Source: Paenibacillus abyssi (lineage in GTDB: Bacteria; Bacillota; Bacilli; Paenibacillales; Paenibacillaceae). Taken from it: a DNA stretch of 64,000 bases. Shown here one piece after another: positions 27,202 to 36,196 of this stretch (position 1 is its first letter; each line of letters begins with the position of its first letter). The stretch lies in assembly GCF_014640295.1 (NCBI RefSeq), contig NZ_BMGR01000006.1, positions 186,001 through 250,000 on the forward strand. Reading direction: 5' to 3'. The notes beneath the pieces are model-generated. The model worked only from the letters and a program-made list of their open reading frames with translations, had not been told where the DNA came from and made no database searches. The position numbers and the translations under genes are program-made.

Positions 27202-27219
27202 GACTCCTGTAATGGAGTC
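27202..27219 (-). terminator. Terminator of the YuiH-like gene
   Basis: GACTCC pairs with GGAGTC; the minus strand continues with TTTTTT. It lies about 30 bases after the stop codon. Confidence 0.8.
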
Positions 27220-27247
27220 AAAATTGTTAGTATTCGATTACGCAGCG

Positions 27248-27847
27248 TCAATCAAAATCGTATCTTTGTGACTTCCACGGGTCTCCATACATATGGTACC
27301 CATTGCGCTCCCAGAAGCCCGGCTTGTCGGCAGCCATGAATTCGATGCCGCGCAGCCATTTCGCGCTTTTCCAGAAGTACAGATGCGGCACGACCATGCG
27401 CACCGGATAACCGTGTTCAGGCGTTAACATCTCCCCATTGTGGCGGATGCCGAGGAAAGAAGTTTCGGCGAGGAAGTCCTCTACCGGCAGGTTCGTCGTC
27501 CAGCCATGCTCCGCATGCAGCATCACATATTTGGCTTCCGGCTTCAGCTTAACCTTCTCCATAATCGTAGACACCGCTACGCCTTCCCATACATTGTCCA
27601 GCTTCGACCATGTTGTTACACAATGAATATCATTGTGGAACTCCTTCATCGGCAGCTCCATGAACTCGTTGTACGGGATGACGGCTTCTTCCTCCACCAG
27701 CCCGAAGACCCGCAGATCCCATTTGCTCATATCCTGGTAATAAGGCACCTGGCCGTGATGCAGCACCGGGAACCCTGTCGTCAGGCGCTGCCCCGGTGGT
27801 GTGCGCCGAGCCTCTTCTTCAGTCGGTTTGGTTGATCCGAATAACAT
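27248..27847 (-). CDS. Sulfite oxidase-like molybdenum cofactor protein (YuiH type)
   Basis: The 199-residue protein is a single sulfite-oxidase molybdopterin domain. The molybdenum-binding Cys lies in DIHCVTTWSKLDN; GYPVRMVVPHLYFWKSAKW and the C-terminal NGYHMYGDPW match MsrP/YuiH-like proteins. No signal peptide or dimerisation domain is present, so it is a soluble cytoplasmic enzyme with an unknown substrate. ATG 27847 follows GGAGGGATATAC. It is probably the last gene of a pepA-MFS-yuiH unit. Confidence 0.88.
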   Translation of the reverse strand: MLFGSTKPTEEEARRTPPGQRLTTGFPVLHHGQVPYYQDMSKWDLRVFGLVEEEAVIPYNEFMELPMKEFHNDIHCVTTWSKLDNVWEGVAVSTIMEKVKLKPEAKYVMLHAEHGWTTNLPVEDFLAETSFLGIRHNGEMLTPEHGYPVRMVVPHLYFWKSAKWLRGIEFMAADKPGFWERNGYHMYGDPWKSQRYDFD

Positions 27848-27895
27848 GTATATCCCTCCATATTCTAAGTTGAAGTGTATTTTACATCATGCCGC

Positions 27896-29194
27896 TCATT
27901 TTTGGATGGCTTCAGCTGTTTGTCTTCGCAATGGTTTTGAACCGCCCAGCACAAACGGTCCCATTCCAAGCGCAAGCAGCAGCAGGACGATGCCTGTCCC
28001 TACAGATACCCCGTAGCTTTGCATCCAAAACGGTCCATCTTCAATCTGTTTATACAATATTCCGCCAACAAGCGGGCCGATAAAGCCGGTGATCCCCGTC
28101 AAAGCAGAGAACATCGCAATGTACATCGGACGATCCGATTTGGGTGTGTCGCCGATCATAAAATTGAATGCAAGCAGGTTATAACCGCCCAGCCCTACGC
28201 CAAGTAAGATATGAACAAGAATAAGGACGATAAATACCGGCATAAATTCCAGCCCGATCCATAGTAGGCAGGCCGTCGCAATAACTGGCAGTGACCAGAG
28301 CAGCAGCGTCTTCGTTGCGAATCTCGTATTCAAATTGCCCCAGTAATAATAACTGATCATCATAACAATCATTTGCACGGTCGTGATGACCGTAACTCGC
28401 CAATAGCTGATATTTAGAATGTCCAACATAACGAAGGAAAATAACGGGACGGCGATATTTTGGATTAAAATAAACAACGCGATAAACAGCGTCGCTTTCA
28501 TGAATGCGCGATCCTTGACCGGTTTCAGGAACAACCCGCTCTTGCTCGACTCCCCCGATTTCTCAAAAGGAGGATTTGGATACCGCCATAACTCGATTGC
28601 GTTCCATACCGTTAAAACTGCGCTAATGATATACAACACGGTGAATCCCGCACCTTCCGACATTCTCTCGAGCACCTGTCCGCCAACCAGCAAAGAGATG
28701 CTGCCGACTGCCCAATGAATCGTATTGCGAATGCCAAAATAACGCCCGCGAAGCTGAGCCGGAACGAAGTCCGCTACGAGCGAAGACCAGAATACGCCGC
28801 AGATCGAGGCCGATAGGAAGGAAATCATGAACATTGCGATAAATACAGGAATTTGTAAAGGGTCCGGTACCATGAATGGAATTAGTCCGGTTGCGACCCA
28901 CATCGTTCGATGAATGGCACCGAACGCGGTGAGGAAGAACTTTCTGTTATTTACCCGCTGCATGTAAAAAGCAGTAATAATTTGCGCGAGATTGGCAAGC
29001 GGAGGGATGGCCATCACCAATCCCACCTCTGCCGAATTTGCTCCTAAATATAATACATAGGCCGTTAAAATCGGTCCGCCAAGCAAGTTGGCAATGATCA
29101 TCGCCGGAATGCCTTCTACAACTGCAATGCGCAGCGATTTTCGCTGCTCAGAGGAAGGACGCCGGCTCATAAAAATTCGGTGCCTGATATTCAT
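27896..29194 (-). CDS. Major facilitator superfamily transporter
   Basis: The 432-residue membrane protein shows about 12 helices in two six-helix halves with a cytoplasmic linker near residues 200-225. The segment QLRGRYFGIRNT resembles the loop found in sugar-type or unknown-substrate MFS carriers. The substrate cannot be inferred. It lies 44 bases after pepA and 48 bases before the YuiH-like gene, all in one direction. Confidence 0.85.
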   Translation of the reverse strand: MNIRHRIFMSRRPSSEQRKSLRIAVVEGIPAMIIANLLGGPILTAYVLYLGANSAEVGLVMAIPPLANLAQIITAFYMQRVNNRKFFLTAFGAIHRTMWVATGLIPFMVPDPLQIPVFIAMFMISFLSASICGVFWSSLVADFVPAQLRGRYFGIRNTIHWAVGSISLLVGGQVLERMSEGAGFTVLYIISAVLTVWNAIELWRYPNPPFEKSGESSKSGLFLKPVKDRAFMKATLFIALFILIQNIAVPLFSFVMLDILNISYWRVTVITTVQMIVMMISYYYWGNLNTRFATKTLLLWSLPVIATACLLWIGLEFMPVFIVLILVHILLGVGLGGYNLLAFNFMIGDTPKSDRPMYIAMFSALTGITGFIGPLVGGILYKQIEDGPFWMQSYGVSVGTGIVLLLLALGMGPFVLGGSKPLRRQTAEAIQK

Positions 29195-29238
29195 TTGCTA
29201 ATGTGCTCCCCACAATCCTCAATTACAATGTAAATCAA

Positions 29239-30777
29239 TTACGTCAATAATTCGGCCAACGTCCGAACCATAACGCCCGTAGCGCCCTTCGGCTCCCAGC
29301 CCCGTTCTTTGTTCAGAAAGGCGGTTCCGCCAATATCCAGATGAACCCAAGGCTTCTCCTCGGCGAACACCCCGATAAATAATCCGCCGGTAATCGTGCC
29401 CGCGTAACGTCCGCCGCTGTTCTTCATGTCTGCGGCATCACTGTTCAACTGTTTGCGGTAATACGGATCAGACGGCAAAGGCCAGATTCGTTCCCCTGCA
29501 CGGTATCCTGCTTGCACAACCCGCTGCATCAAGGTTTCATCATTGGTCACCGCACCGGTAATAAGGTCCCCAAGCGCAACCATAACCGCGCCGGTTAACG
29601 TCGCAACATCGATCAGCTTCGTTGCGCCGCGCCGGATCGCCGTCGTTAAGCCATCGGCCAACACGAGACGGCCCTCCGCATCCGTATTGACAATTTCGAT
29701 CGTCCGTCCGCTCATTGTCGTGATGACATCGCCCGGCTTCAGCGCACGGTCGGAAGGCATATTCTCCGCAGCCGGTATGACTGCAACAACATTGACGGCA
29801 GGCTTCAGTTCCCCGATAATCTGCATAGCTCCAAGCACAGCTGCGGCCCCGCCCATATCGGAGATCATTTCTTCCATTCCGTCGGCTTTCTTGAGTGAAA
29901 TGCCGCCTGTATCAAAGGTGATGCCCTTACCGACCAGGCCCCATACTTCATCGTTGTCGGGAGCGCCTTGATAGTGGAGGACGATCATCCGCGGTGGATT
30001 GGCACTGCCAAGGCCAACACCTAGCAAACCGCCCATCCCTTGCTCAGCGGCTGTCCATTCATCGATGATCTCGCAATCCATATTCAGCCGGGCAGCGAGC
30101 TTCTCCGCTTCTTCCGCGAGCGCTTCAGGCGTGAGGCGGTTGCCGGGAAGGTTAGTCAGATCCCTTGCAAAAGCTGTCGCTTCAGCAAACCGGACTCCGC
30201 GTTGAATTCCAGCGGACCACTCCTCCTGAAGGGCCTCCGACTCCGCTGCATTAAGCGTGTCCTCCGGTATCCATGTGACAGCCGATACTTCATGGCGAGC
30301 CTCTTCTTCACGTTTGCTCGGCTTGCGATGGTAAAGTCCAAGCAGGAAACCTTCCGTTAAAGCTTGCGCCGCTTGCTTGGGTTCACATCCCGTTGCACCG
30401 ATCACGATGTCGTGGCGCAGCTGAATATCGACATGCTGTGCTTTAACCCGTACGGCTGCTTTGGCCGCCGCTGCTGCAGCATCACGCAGCCGCCCCGCAG
30501 ACAGAGGCGCAGAATCCACACCGATAAACGCAACATGCGATGCCGCTATAAGCCCTAAAGTCGGTATCAGCTGAATTTCTTGCGGCTTTGCTTTAAAGAC
30601 CGACTTTGCATAGTATCCCCGCAACGCAACATCCACTTGTTGATGAACCCATTGACGTTCTCCGCCCGATGCCGCCATATCCTCCTTCGACACGAACACT
30701 ATAATCAAGTCCGCCGCTGTATCTCCCTGCTTTTTCATCCCATATGTAAATTGCGTATTCACTGAATAATCCAACAC
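29239..30777 (-). CDS. pepA: Leucyl aminopeptidase (M17)
   Basis: The 512-residue protein has the variable N-terminal domain and the M17 catalytic domain with GKGITFDTGGISLK, the signature NTDAEGRLVLAD and the metal-binding Asp/Glu residues around them. It releases N-terminal amino acids in peptide turnover using two metal ions. It begins with TTG 30777 or GTG 30780 after AAGGGG. Confidence 0.94.
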   Translation of the reverse strand: MLDYSVNTQFTYGMKKQGDTAADLIIVFVSKEDMAASGGERQWVHQQVDVALRGYYAKSVFKAKPQEIQLIPTLGLIAASHVAFIGVDSAPLSAGRLRDAAAAAAKAAVRVKAQHVDIQLRHDIVIGATGCEPKQAAQALTEGFLLGLYHRKPSKREEEARHEVSAVTWIPEDTLNAAESEALQEEWSAGIQRGVRFAEATAFARDLTNLPGNRLTPEALAEEAEKLAARLNMDCEIIDEWTAAEQGMGGLLGVGLGSANPPRMIVLHYQGAPDNDEVWGLVGKGITFDTGGISLKKADGMEEMISDMGGAAAVLGAMQIIGELKPAVNVVAVIPAAENMPSDRALKPGDVITTMSGRTIEIVNTDAEGRLVLADGLTTAIRRGATKLIDVATLTGAVMVALGDLITGAVTNDETLMQRVVQAGYRAGERIWPLPSDPYYRKQLNSDAADMKNSGGRYAGTITGGLFIGVFAEEKPWVHLDIGGTAFLNKERGWEPKGATGVMVRTLAELLT

Positions 30778-30812
30778 GTTACCCCTTCTCCCTTAACGTT
30801 ATAAAATAAAAA

Positions 30813-30832
30813 AATCGGGTGCTAACCCGATT
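30813..30832 (-). terminator. Terminator of the KinB-like kinase gene
   Basis: AATCGGGT pairs with ACCCGATT, followed by seven T on the minus strand, 8 bases after the stop codon. Confidence 0.9.
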
Positions 30833-30840
30833 CTAATGCT

Positions 30841-32220
30841 TTATGTCACTAATGGCAAATAGATATTAAATTCCGTCCCTTCCCCGATCGAGCTATCCAA
30901 TTTGATGAATCCGCCATGATTGCGAATTATACGGTAACTTACGGCTAACCCCAATCCGGTTCCCGATGCTTTTGTCGTAAAAAACGGATCAAACAACCGA
31001 TTCATCGTATTGCGATCCATTCCTTTTCCATTGTCGCGAATCGTTATGATCGCATGGGAAACATCTTGTTTTACGATCAGATCGATCCGCCCTTTTCGTT
31101 CCCCGTCCAGTTCAGCCATCTCGGCTATTGCATCCAGTGCATTTTTTAAAATATTCAATATGACCTGTTTCACCTGTTTAACGTCAATGGATACCCTGGG
31201 CTGCTGATCATAAGATTCAAATTGAATAACGCAGCCTTTCATTAACGCTTCGCTTTCGGATAGCAGGATGACCTCTTTTAATAAAGAGACCACAGATACC
31301 TCTTGCTTCATAGGCGCGGTAGGCTTCGAGGAATTGAGAAATTCATTTATGATTTCATTTGCCCGATCAATTTCCATCAGAATAATCCGGGCATATTCTT
31401 CTTTTCCCAACTGCAGCAGATGCGGCCGCAGCAGCTGAATAAAACCTCTGATCGAGGTGAGCGGATTTCGGATTTCATGCGCAATCGCGGCGGAAATTTT
31501 ACCTAACATCGCCAGCTTGTCATTCTGGTAAGCGGTTTGCTCAATCAGCTTATAATCCGAAACATCCTTTACACTGATCAAGTAATCGCCATCCAACTGA
31601 TCGCCAAAGGTAACAGTGATAAGCAAATGACGGCCGCTTGCATCCTGTATCTCGTAATAACGGCAGCGGCGTCTTACAATGTCCTTATACAGGCTCAGTA
31701 TCATTCGCTTCGTTGAACGTTTAAGCTGGGGATGGCTTAAAATGCCGGATATATTACAGCCAAGCAGCATCTTTCGTGGAATATCCATCATTTTTGCCAT
31801 CTGCAGGTTAACAAACGACAAAATTCCGTCACTATCGAAAATAGCGATACCGCTATCCATATGCTGAAGCACATTCTCGTACTTGTTCTTGACATACTGT
31901 GTCGAACGGTTTGACTTGTATAATAACTCTTTCATTTCGCTAAACTCCGTCGTTTCACCCGGTTGTATGCGAAAACGGTAAGCAACCATTAATTCCATCA
32001 AAAATAAAAACGAACGATTATAGAGCTTCAGCGCTTCCTCGGATTCCACATTCGCGACCAGCATTTGAATCGTCTCTTCATGTATACCAATTATATCTTC
32101 AGGATGAATGCCGCCATTAAGCAGTTTACCCATTTCCGTTGCTTGGTAAAGTGAGACATCACTACCGCTGCGAACATATTCCGCAAGCGCCGGGAAATAA
32201 TGCTTTCGTATGGCTTGCAT
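30841..32220 (-). CDS. PAS-containing sensor histidine kinase, sporulation-kinase like
   Basis: The 459-residue soluble kinase has an N-terminal helical domain of about 90 residues similar to RsbR/RsbU-type N-domains. A PAS domain (about 115-220, IAIFDSDGILSFVNLQMAKMM) follows, then a HisKA domain with the phospho-acceptor in AHEIRNPLTSIRGF, and a HATPase domain (NALDAI, DNGKGM, GTGLGL). No response regulator is adjacent, as is usual for phosphorelay kinases such as KinA/KinE that feed Spo0F. That link is inference. ATG 32220 has GGGGAGG upstream; an ATG 21 bases earlier does not. Confidence 0.82.
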   Translation of the reverse strand: MQAIRKHYFPALAEYVRSGSDVSLYQATEMGKLLNGGIHPEDIIGIHEETIQMLVANVESEEALKLYNRSFLFLMELMVAYRFRIQPGETTEFSEMKELLYKSNRSTQYVKNKYENVLQHMDSGIAIFDSDGILSFVNLQMAKMMDIPRKMLLGCNISGILSHPQLKRSTKRMILSLYKDIVRRRCRYYEIQDASGRHLLITVTFGDQLDGDYLISVKDVSDYKLIEQTAYQNDKLAMLGKISAAIAHEIRNPLTSIRGFIQLLRPHLLQLGKEEYARIILMEIDRANEIINEFLNSSKPTAPMKQEVSVVSLLKEVILLSESEALMKGCVIQFESYDQQPRVSIDVKQVKQVILNILKNALDAIAEMAELDGERKGRIDLIVKQDVSHAIITIRDNGKGMDRNTMNRLFDPFFTTKASGTGLGLAVSYRIIRNHGGFIKLDSSIGEGTEFNIYLPLVT

Positions 32221-32391
32221 CTTAATCCTCCCCGGCAGCAAGATCAGCTGGGCTGAACTTGCAATCGTCTTTATTGTTTAATTTATTGGATAAATAGTCT
32301 TATTTAATCATAGAGAGTTTTTATAATTGGCGCAATCAGAGATAATGTCGAACCGCGAAGCCTAATTGTCTGATCCTGTAGATACAGAAAC

Positions 32392-32432
32392 GACAAATAA
32401 AGCCTGCTCATGTTGAGCCGGCTTTATTTGTC
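32392..32432. terminator. Hairpin downstream of rsgI
   Basis: GACAAATAAAGCC (32392-32404) pairs with GGCTTTATTTGTC (32420-32432), with an extra GCTC/GAGC inner pair. It lies about 55 bases past the rsgI stop. The T-run is inside the stem, so termination strength is uncertain. Confidence 0.6.
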
Positions 32433-32486
32433 CGCAACGTTCTTCGGACGGTTTTAGGAACTGGTCATCGCATCCCCTAAGCCGCC

Positions 32487-33890
32487 TTAATCGTCTCTGT
32501 TCTGATCTACCCTATCATTTCTCTTCTCTCGCTCGGAATTGTCTTTATTGTCTCCGTTTCTCTTCCGGTCTTTATTCCTGTCTTCGTTATCTTTATTTTT
32601 ATCTTTGTCTTTTTCCGCGCCGCGATCCCCGGCTTCATCCTCATTACTAACCTTGTTTTTATCCTTGTCTCTATCCTTGATACGATCTTTCTCTTTATCT
32701 TCCTTGTCCTCTTTTTCTTTTTCTTTTTCTTTAACTCTGTTTCTTTCGTTATCTCTTGCTCTATTTTCTCTTTCCTCGTCCCGGTCCCTGACTTCGTCTT
32801 TATCTTTATCTTTATCTTTATCTTTATCTTTGTCTTGGTTTCTTATTCTTTCTTGTTCTCTTTCCCGTTCCCTAACCTTTTCTCTGTTATCCTTATTTTT
32901 ATCTTTGTCTTTGTCTTTGTCTTTGTCTTTATCCTTATCTTTTTGATCCTCTGCTCTATCTTTTTCCTTATCCGTATCTCTGCTTCTCTCTTTGTCACTA
33001 TCCTTAATATTGTCTTGTTTCTGCTGCCCATTGTTCAGCTTAGCCGGTTTCTGCTCTTTGCCTTTTTCTTTCTCCGCTTTCAGCAGCTCGCCCAGTTTCG
33101 CCTTTTCCTGCGCTTGATCTGTTGTTTCATTCTCCACGATCTTTTGCAGTCCGCCGTTTGATCTCGCCGCATTATGAATCGAATTCTGACGCAGTTCTTC
33201 GAGCGATATGTCCTGCCCTTTACTCTTCGCTAACAAATAAACTGCCATTTTGCCAGAAGTAACGCCTTGCTGCTGCGCCTCCTCGCGAAGCTCCTGCGGT
33301 GCGCTCAATACCGTTACCTGAACCCCTGTGGCAGTACTTTCCGTCTGCTGGAGTAATTCGGTCACTGCTTGGCTCACCTTTTCCGTTAACACTGCTTCGA
33401 ATGTCGAATCCAACTTTTGATTAACGACAACACTGGTAATGACGACATCTCCGTCACCGGATTCCAGATAAGGACCCGTTTGAACCCGCTCCATAATCGA
33501 CTTAACGACCTGCTGCGCAGGCAGACCCGAATAGGTCAACCCTACGATTATAGATTCACCGTCATCATTCCAAGCTTTCAGCTCACGTACCCGCTCCTGG
33601 CGGTCAACTCCCAGCTCAACACTTGGATTGATATCCATTGCTAAGTAGGCCACAACCTCCGTTCCGGAAGTAAACATCCGAGGGAGCATGATAATCATAA
33701 GGATCGCGGCAGCAGCTGCAACCATCCATGGAACAGCAAATCTCCGGTTTCTGCGGGCAGATGAGGAACGGAACTGGATTTCATCGCCAATCTCACTTCC
33801 GGGCTGCTTCGGCACTTTTTTGAATTCACCATCCGGTGTCATGACGATAAGGTGGTTTTTTTCAATTTGCATGACCACTCCGCGATTCAT
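32487..33890 (-). CDS. rsgI: Anti-sigma-I factor RsgI with a charged repeat tail
   Basis: Residues 1-45 form the cytoplasmic anti-sigma domain (GVVMQIEKNHLIVMTPDGEF), followed by one membrane helix (about 51-72). An outside domain begins with YLAMDINPSVELGVDR; in this family the chain cleaves itself at the Asn-Pro bond, here Asn88-Pro89. After about residue 280 comes a roughly 190-residue tail made almost wholly of Lys, Asp, Glu and Arg with KD and DR dipeptide runs. No carbohydrate-binding module is seen, unlike clostridial RsgI sensors. The gene overlaps sigI by 4 bases and should hold SigI inactive until an envelope or heat signal. Confidence 0.9.
   Translation of the reverse strand: MNRGVVMQIEKNHLIVMTPDGEFKKVPKQPGSEIGDEIQFRSSSARRNRRFAVPWMVAAAAAILMIIMLPRMFTSGTEVVAYLAMDINPSVELGVDRQERVRELKAWNDDGESIIVGLTYSGLPAQQVVKSIMERVQTGPYLESGDGDVVITSVVVNQKLDSTFEAVLTEKVSQAVTELLQQTESTATGVQVTVLSAPQELREEAQQQGVTSGKMAVYLLAKSKGQDISLEELRQNSIHNAARSNGGLQKIVENETTDQAQEKAKLGELLKAEKEKGKEQKPAKLNNGQQKQDNIKDSDKERSRDTDKEKDRAEDQKDKDKDKDKDKDKDKNKDNREKVREREREQERIRNQDKDKDKDKDKDKDEVRDRDEERENRARDNERNRVKEKEKEKEDKEDKEKDRIKDRDKDKNKVSNEDEAGDRGAEKDKDKNKDNEDRNKDRKRNGDNKDNSEREKRNDRVDQNRDD
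32797..32943. repeat. Hexanucleotide repeat tracts encoding Lys-Asp runs in RsgI
   Basis: Two arrays of CTTTAT/CTTTGT units (about 32797-32837 and 32899-32943) encode KDKDKD runs on the minus strand. Each unit is two codons, so slippage would change tail length without breaking the frame. Confidence 0.8.
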
Positions 33891-34702
33891 GTCCCTACTC
33901 CTTCCTCTGCCTTAATATTGTCATCAGATTGCTCCAGATAAGATTGTAAATAAGGAAAACTGCCATTTAATACATTAGCAAGCGCAATGATATACTTTCG
34001 ATTTCGCTCCAGCGTTTTGCGCGATACGCCGCACAGAGCGATGAGTTCTTTGATCGGAAGCTGCTTTTTGCTCCGCAGCTGCTCGAATAAGGTCTCATTC
34101 ATCGCAAGCTGCCTTGCAATGTCAATCAGCATCCGCCTTGAATCGGCATGTTTAGGCGATACATCGACGAGCTCGGAGAACGAGATCCCATACCCGGATA
34201 AGAGCATGTTGAAATCGCCGATCTCCAGACGTCTTTCATCAGCCTCAGAATCTATATTAAATTGCTGTAACGCCTGCTGCTGCTCGATTCGATTAACAAC
34301 GGTATCCTCTTCGTCCTGGGATTCAAATGAACTGTACGGAACGGATTTGGAATGGCGCTGTTCTTTGCGTACATAATCGATAAGTCTGCGTCTGATGACG
34401 GTTTCCGCAAAACCAAGAAACGATCTGCCCGCTTCCGCAGAAAACTGTCCAATCGCTTCATGAAATGCGCTTAAAGCAATGCTGAATTCATCATCGCGTG
34501 ACGGATCGATATATCGTTTGCAGAACCGGCTTGTTACTTTTGCTATATAGGGCCGGTAAGAGGCGATGAACGATTCCTGAAGGGCTGTATCCCCTTTTTG
34601 GATCCGTGACACGATCATCTCAGGAGCTTCGTTCTCCCGCTCTGCCACCCGGTCAGCTTTACCGGATTTGCCCATGAATCGTTTGAACAAGACGAGTAAC
34701 AA
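33887..34702 (-). CDS. sigI: RNA polymerase sigma factor SigI
   Basis: The protein (about 271 residues) matches SigI: an N-terminal sigma-70 region 2 part (SFIASYRPYIAKVTSRFCKRYID, FLGFAETVIRRRLIDYVRK) and a C-terminal SigI-specific HTH (LPIKELIALCGVSRKTLERNRKYIIALANVL). SigI controls heat and cell-wall genes in bacilli. TTG 34702 is preferred because AGGTGG stands 5 bases before it; GTG 34711 is the alternative. Longer frames reach back into the promoter. The upstream ACCCCC/CGAA pair suggests it drives its own gene. Confidence 0.9.
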   Translation of the reverse strand: MLLVLFKRFMGKSGKADRVAERENEAPEMIVSRIQKGDTALQESFIASYRPYIAKVTSRFCKRYIDPSRDDEFSIALSAFHEAIGQFSAEAGRSFLGFAETVIRRRLIDYVRKEQRHSKSVPYSSFESQDEEDTVVNRIEQQQALQQFNIDSEADERRLEIGDFNMLLSGYGISFSELVDVSPKHADSRRMLIDIARQLAMNETLFEQLRSKKQLPIKELIALCGVSRKTLERNRKYIIALANVLNGSFPYLQSYLEQSDDNIKAEEGVGT

Positions 34703-34726
34703 CGACTCCACCTCACATTTATAGCA

Positions 34727-34755
34727 TTCGAATCTACAGTTGTTATTGTGGGGGT
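34727..34755 (-). promoter_or_regulatory. Candidate SigI-dependent promoter of sigI-rsgI
   Basis: On the minus strand ACCCCC (34755-34750) and CGAA (34730-34727) are 19 bases apart. These are the -35 and -10 motifs reported for B. subtilis SigI. The spacing is what a 17-base gap to a hexamer ending in CGAA would give. Transcription would start near 34720, just before the chosen start codon. Confidence 0.6.
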
Positions 34756-34766
34756 ACAAAAAGAAA

Positions 34767-34785
34767 CGCCTCCGAATCGGAGGCG
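34767..34785 (-). terminator. Terminator of the CxxC protein gene
   Basis: CGCCTCCGA pairs with TCGGAGGCG and the minus strand continues TTTCTTTTT. It separates this gene from sigI. Confidence 0.85.
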
Positions 34786-34795
34786 GATAAACGTT

Positions 34796-35221
34796 CTAAC
34801 AATAACCTTCGGATGTGCGCCGCTGATTCAATTTGTTGCGGCGTTGATTAAGGACGCCTAGACGGCGTTTTAGTTGGGTTTCCCACTCAGCATCGCCAAC
34901 CTGCTTGGCAAAGCTTAGCAGATCAAGCGCCATATCTATTTGATTATGGACCACGTCCATCGGTTCTTCATTTTCATGGTTGACGCAATTCTCCAGCAAT
35001 GATCCGCCTTCTTGATCGACATAATCGTGGAAGTCGACTTCTGAAGCGCCATCGCCATGGGCATATTCTGCCAAAATTTCATATTCGTTCTCTATCATAT
35101 AATGAATATCAACCTGATGACATACCGGACAGAATAATATTGGAACATTATGGATATGTGTACGGAAATGTTTTAACGTTCCCTTTGTACCGATCATGCT
35201 TGCGCCACAACAGAAGCTCAT
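34796..35221 (-). CDS. Conserved protein with zinc-ribbon-like cysteines, function unknown
   Basis: The 141-residue protein starts MSFCCGASMIGTKG behind AGGAGGGG (ATG 35221). It has a Cys pair at residues 4-5 and a CPVCHQVDIHY motif near residues 30-40, which together could bind zinc. The middle is acidic, and the C-terminus (from about 115) is rich in Arg/Lys (LKRRLGVLNQRRNKLNQRR). I do not recognise the family. It stands alone between sigI and the peroxiredoxin gene, with its own terminator. Confidence 0.7.
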   Translation of the reverse strand: MSFCCGASMIGTKGTLKHFRTHIHNVPILFCPVCHQVDIHYMIENEYEILAEYAHGDGASEVDFHDYVDQEGGSLLENCVNHENEEPMDVVHNQIDMALDLLSFAKQVGDAEWETQLKRRLGVLNQRRNKLNQRRTSEGYC

Positions 35222-35469
35222 CTCGACCCCTCCTATAGTGCGACCTTCACGCATAAGGCAATTCACTCGGGGACCGTGCCCTCGGTGGAGTACAGCCGTC
35301 AATGCATGGTCGAACTCATTATCTTATTGAAAATCTTACCCTCGAGCCTACGCAGTGAATCAATAAATGAATTATAGATTACTAATTCTTATTCGATTCG
35401 GATGTCCCAAATTCCTGCTGTAGAAACAAAACAATTCCCCGCAGGCATATTTACCAGATCAACATAAAA

Positions 35470-35495
35470 GACCCGAACCACAAAGTGGCCGGGTC
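35470..35495 (-). terminator. Terminator of the peroxiredoxin gene
   Basis: GACCCG and CGGGTC form the outer stem with an inner CCAC/GTGG; TTTT follows on the minus strand. Confidence 0.85.
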
Positions 35496-35520
35496 AACAT
35501 CACTGAGAGAGAGTAAACTC

Positions 35521-36069
35521 TTACTTCGCAAGCAAAGTTTTCTCGCCCGGTTTCCAGTTCATAGGGCAAAGTCCACCGGATTGAAGTGCTTGCAGTACGC
35601 GCAATGTTTCTTCAACACTGCGTCCTACATCGTTGTGGTTAACAACCTGGTATTTCAGTTCTCCTTCAGGATCGATGATGTACAGGCCGCGCAGTGCGAT
35701 ACCTTCTTCTTCGATCAGGACGCCGTAGTCACGAGCAACGCTTTTCGTGATGTCTGCAGCAAGCGGGAAGTTAAGTTGGCCAAGTCCGTTGTCGTTAACC
35801 GGCGTATTGATCCAAGCGCGATGGCTGTGTTTGCTGTCCACGCTGACACCAAGAATTTCAGTGTTAAGCTTTTTAAATTCATCCGCAGCTGAGCTCAGTG
35901 CAGTAATTTCAGTCGGGCATACAAATGTGAAGTCCAAAGGATAGAAGAAAAGGACGAGCCATTTGCCTCTATAATCAGAAAGCGATGCTGTTCCAAACTC
36001 TTGACCGTTACCTAGAGCCGTTTCCATTGTAAAATCCGGAGCTGGTCTACCTACCATACGTTCTGCCAT
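35521..36069 (-). CDS. 2-Cys peroxiredoxin
   Basis: The 182-residue protein has the peroxidatic Cys in FYPLDFTFVCPTE and the resolving Cys in GGLCPMNWKPGEK, with SVDSKHSHRAW and the conserved Arg region, as in typical 2-Cys AhpC-type enzymes. It reduces hydrogen peroxide and organic peroxides with a thioredoxin or AhpF-like donor; no ahpF lies beside it. It has its own SigA promoter and a perfect PerR box upstream, so induction by peroxide is likely. ATG 36069 follows AGGAGGTTCTTATTTC. Confidence 0.93.
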   Translation of the reverse strand: MAERMVGRPAPDFTMETALGNGQEFGTASLSDYRGKWLVLFFYPLDFTFVCPTEITALSSAADEFKKLNTEILGVSVDSKHSHRAWINTPVNDNGLGQLNFPLAADITKSVARDYGVLIEEEGIALRGLYIIDPEGELKYQVVNHNDVGRSVEETLRVLQALQSGGLCPMNWKPGEKTLLAK

Positions 36070-36148
36070 GAAATAAGAACCTCCTATACGCCTTTGCGTT
36101 TATTTATTTTTGTCATCCCTGTCATCACAAGGGTGACTGACGTATAAA

Positions 36149-36177
36149 ATCGTACCATTCAATAAGAATAATGTCAA
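36149..36177 (-). promoter_or_regulatory. SigA promoter of the peroxiredoxin gene
   Basis: TTGACA (36177-36172) and TACGAT (36154-36149) are 17 bases apart, reading toward the peroxiredoxin start. Confidence 0.8.
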
Positions 36178-36196
36178 TATTGGAATAATTATTTAT

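Noticed and set aside
32539-32946. Ser/Leu-rich open frame on the plus strand inside rsgI
   Set aside because: It is the antisense shadow of the Lys/Asp repeat tail (CTTTAT units read as Ser/Leu); no ribosome site.
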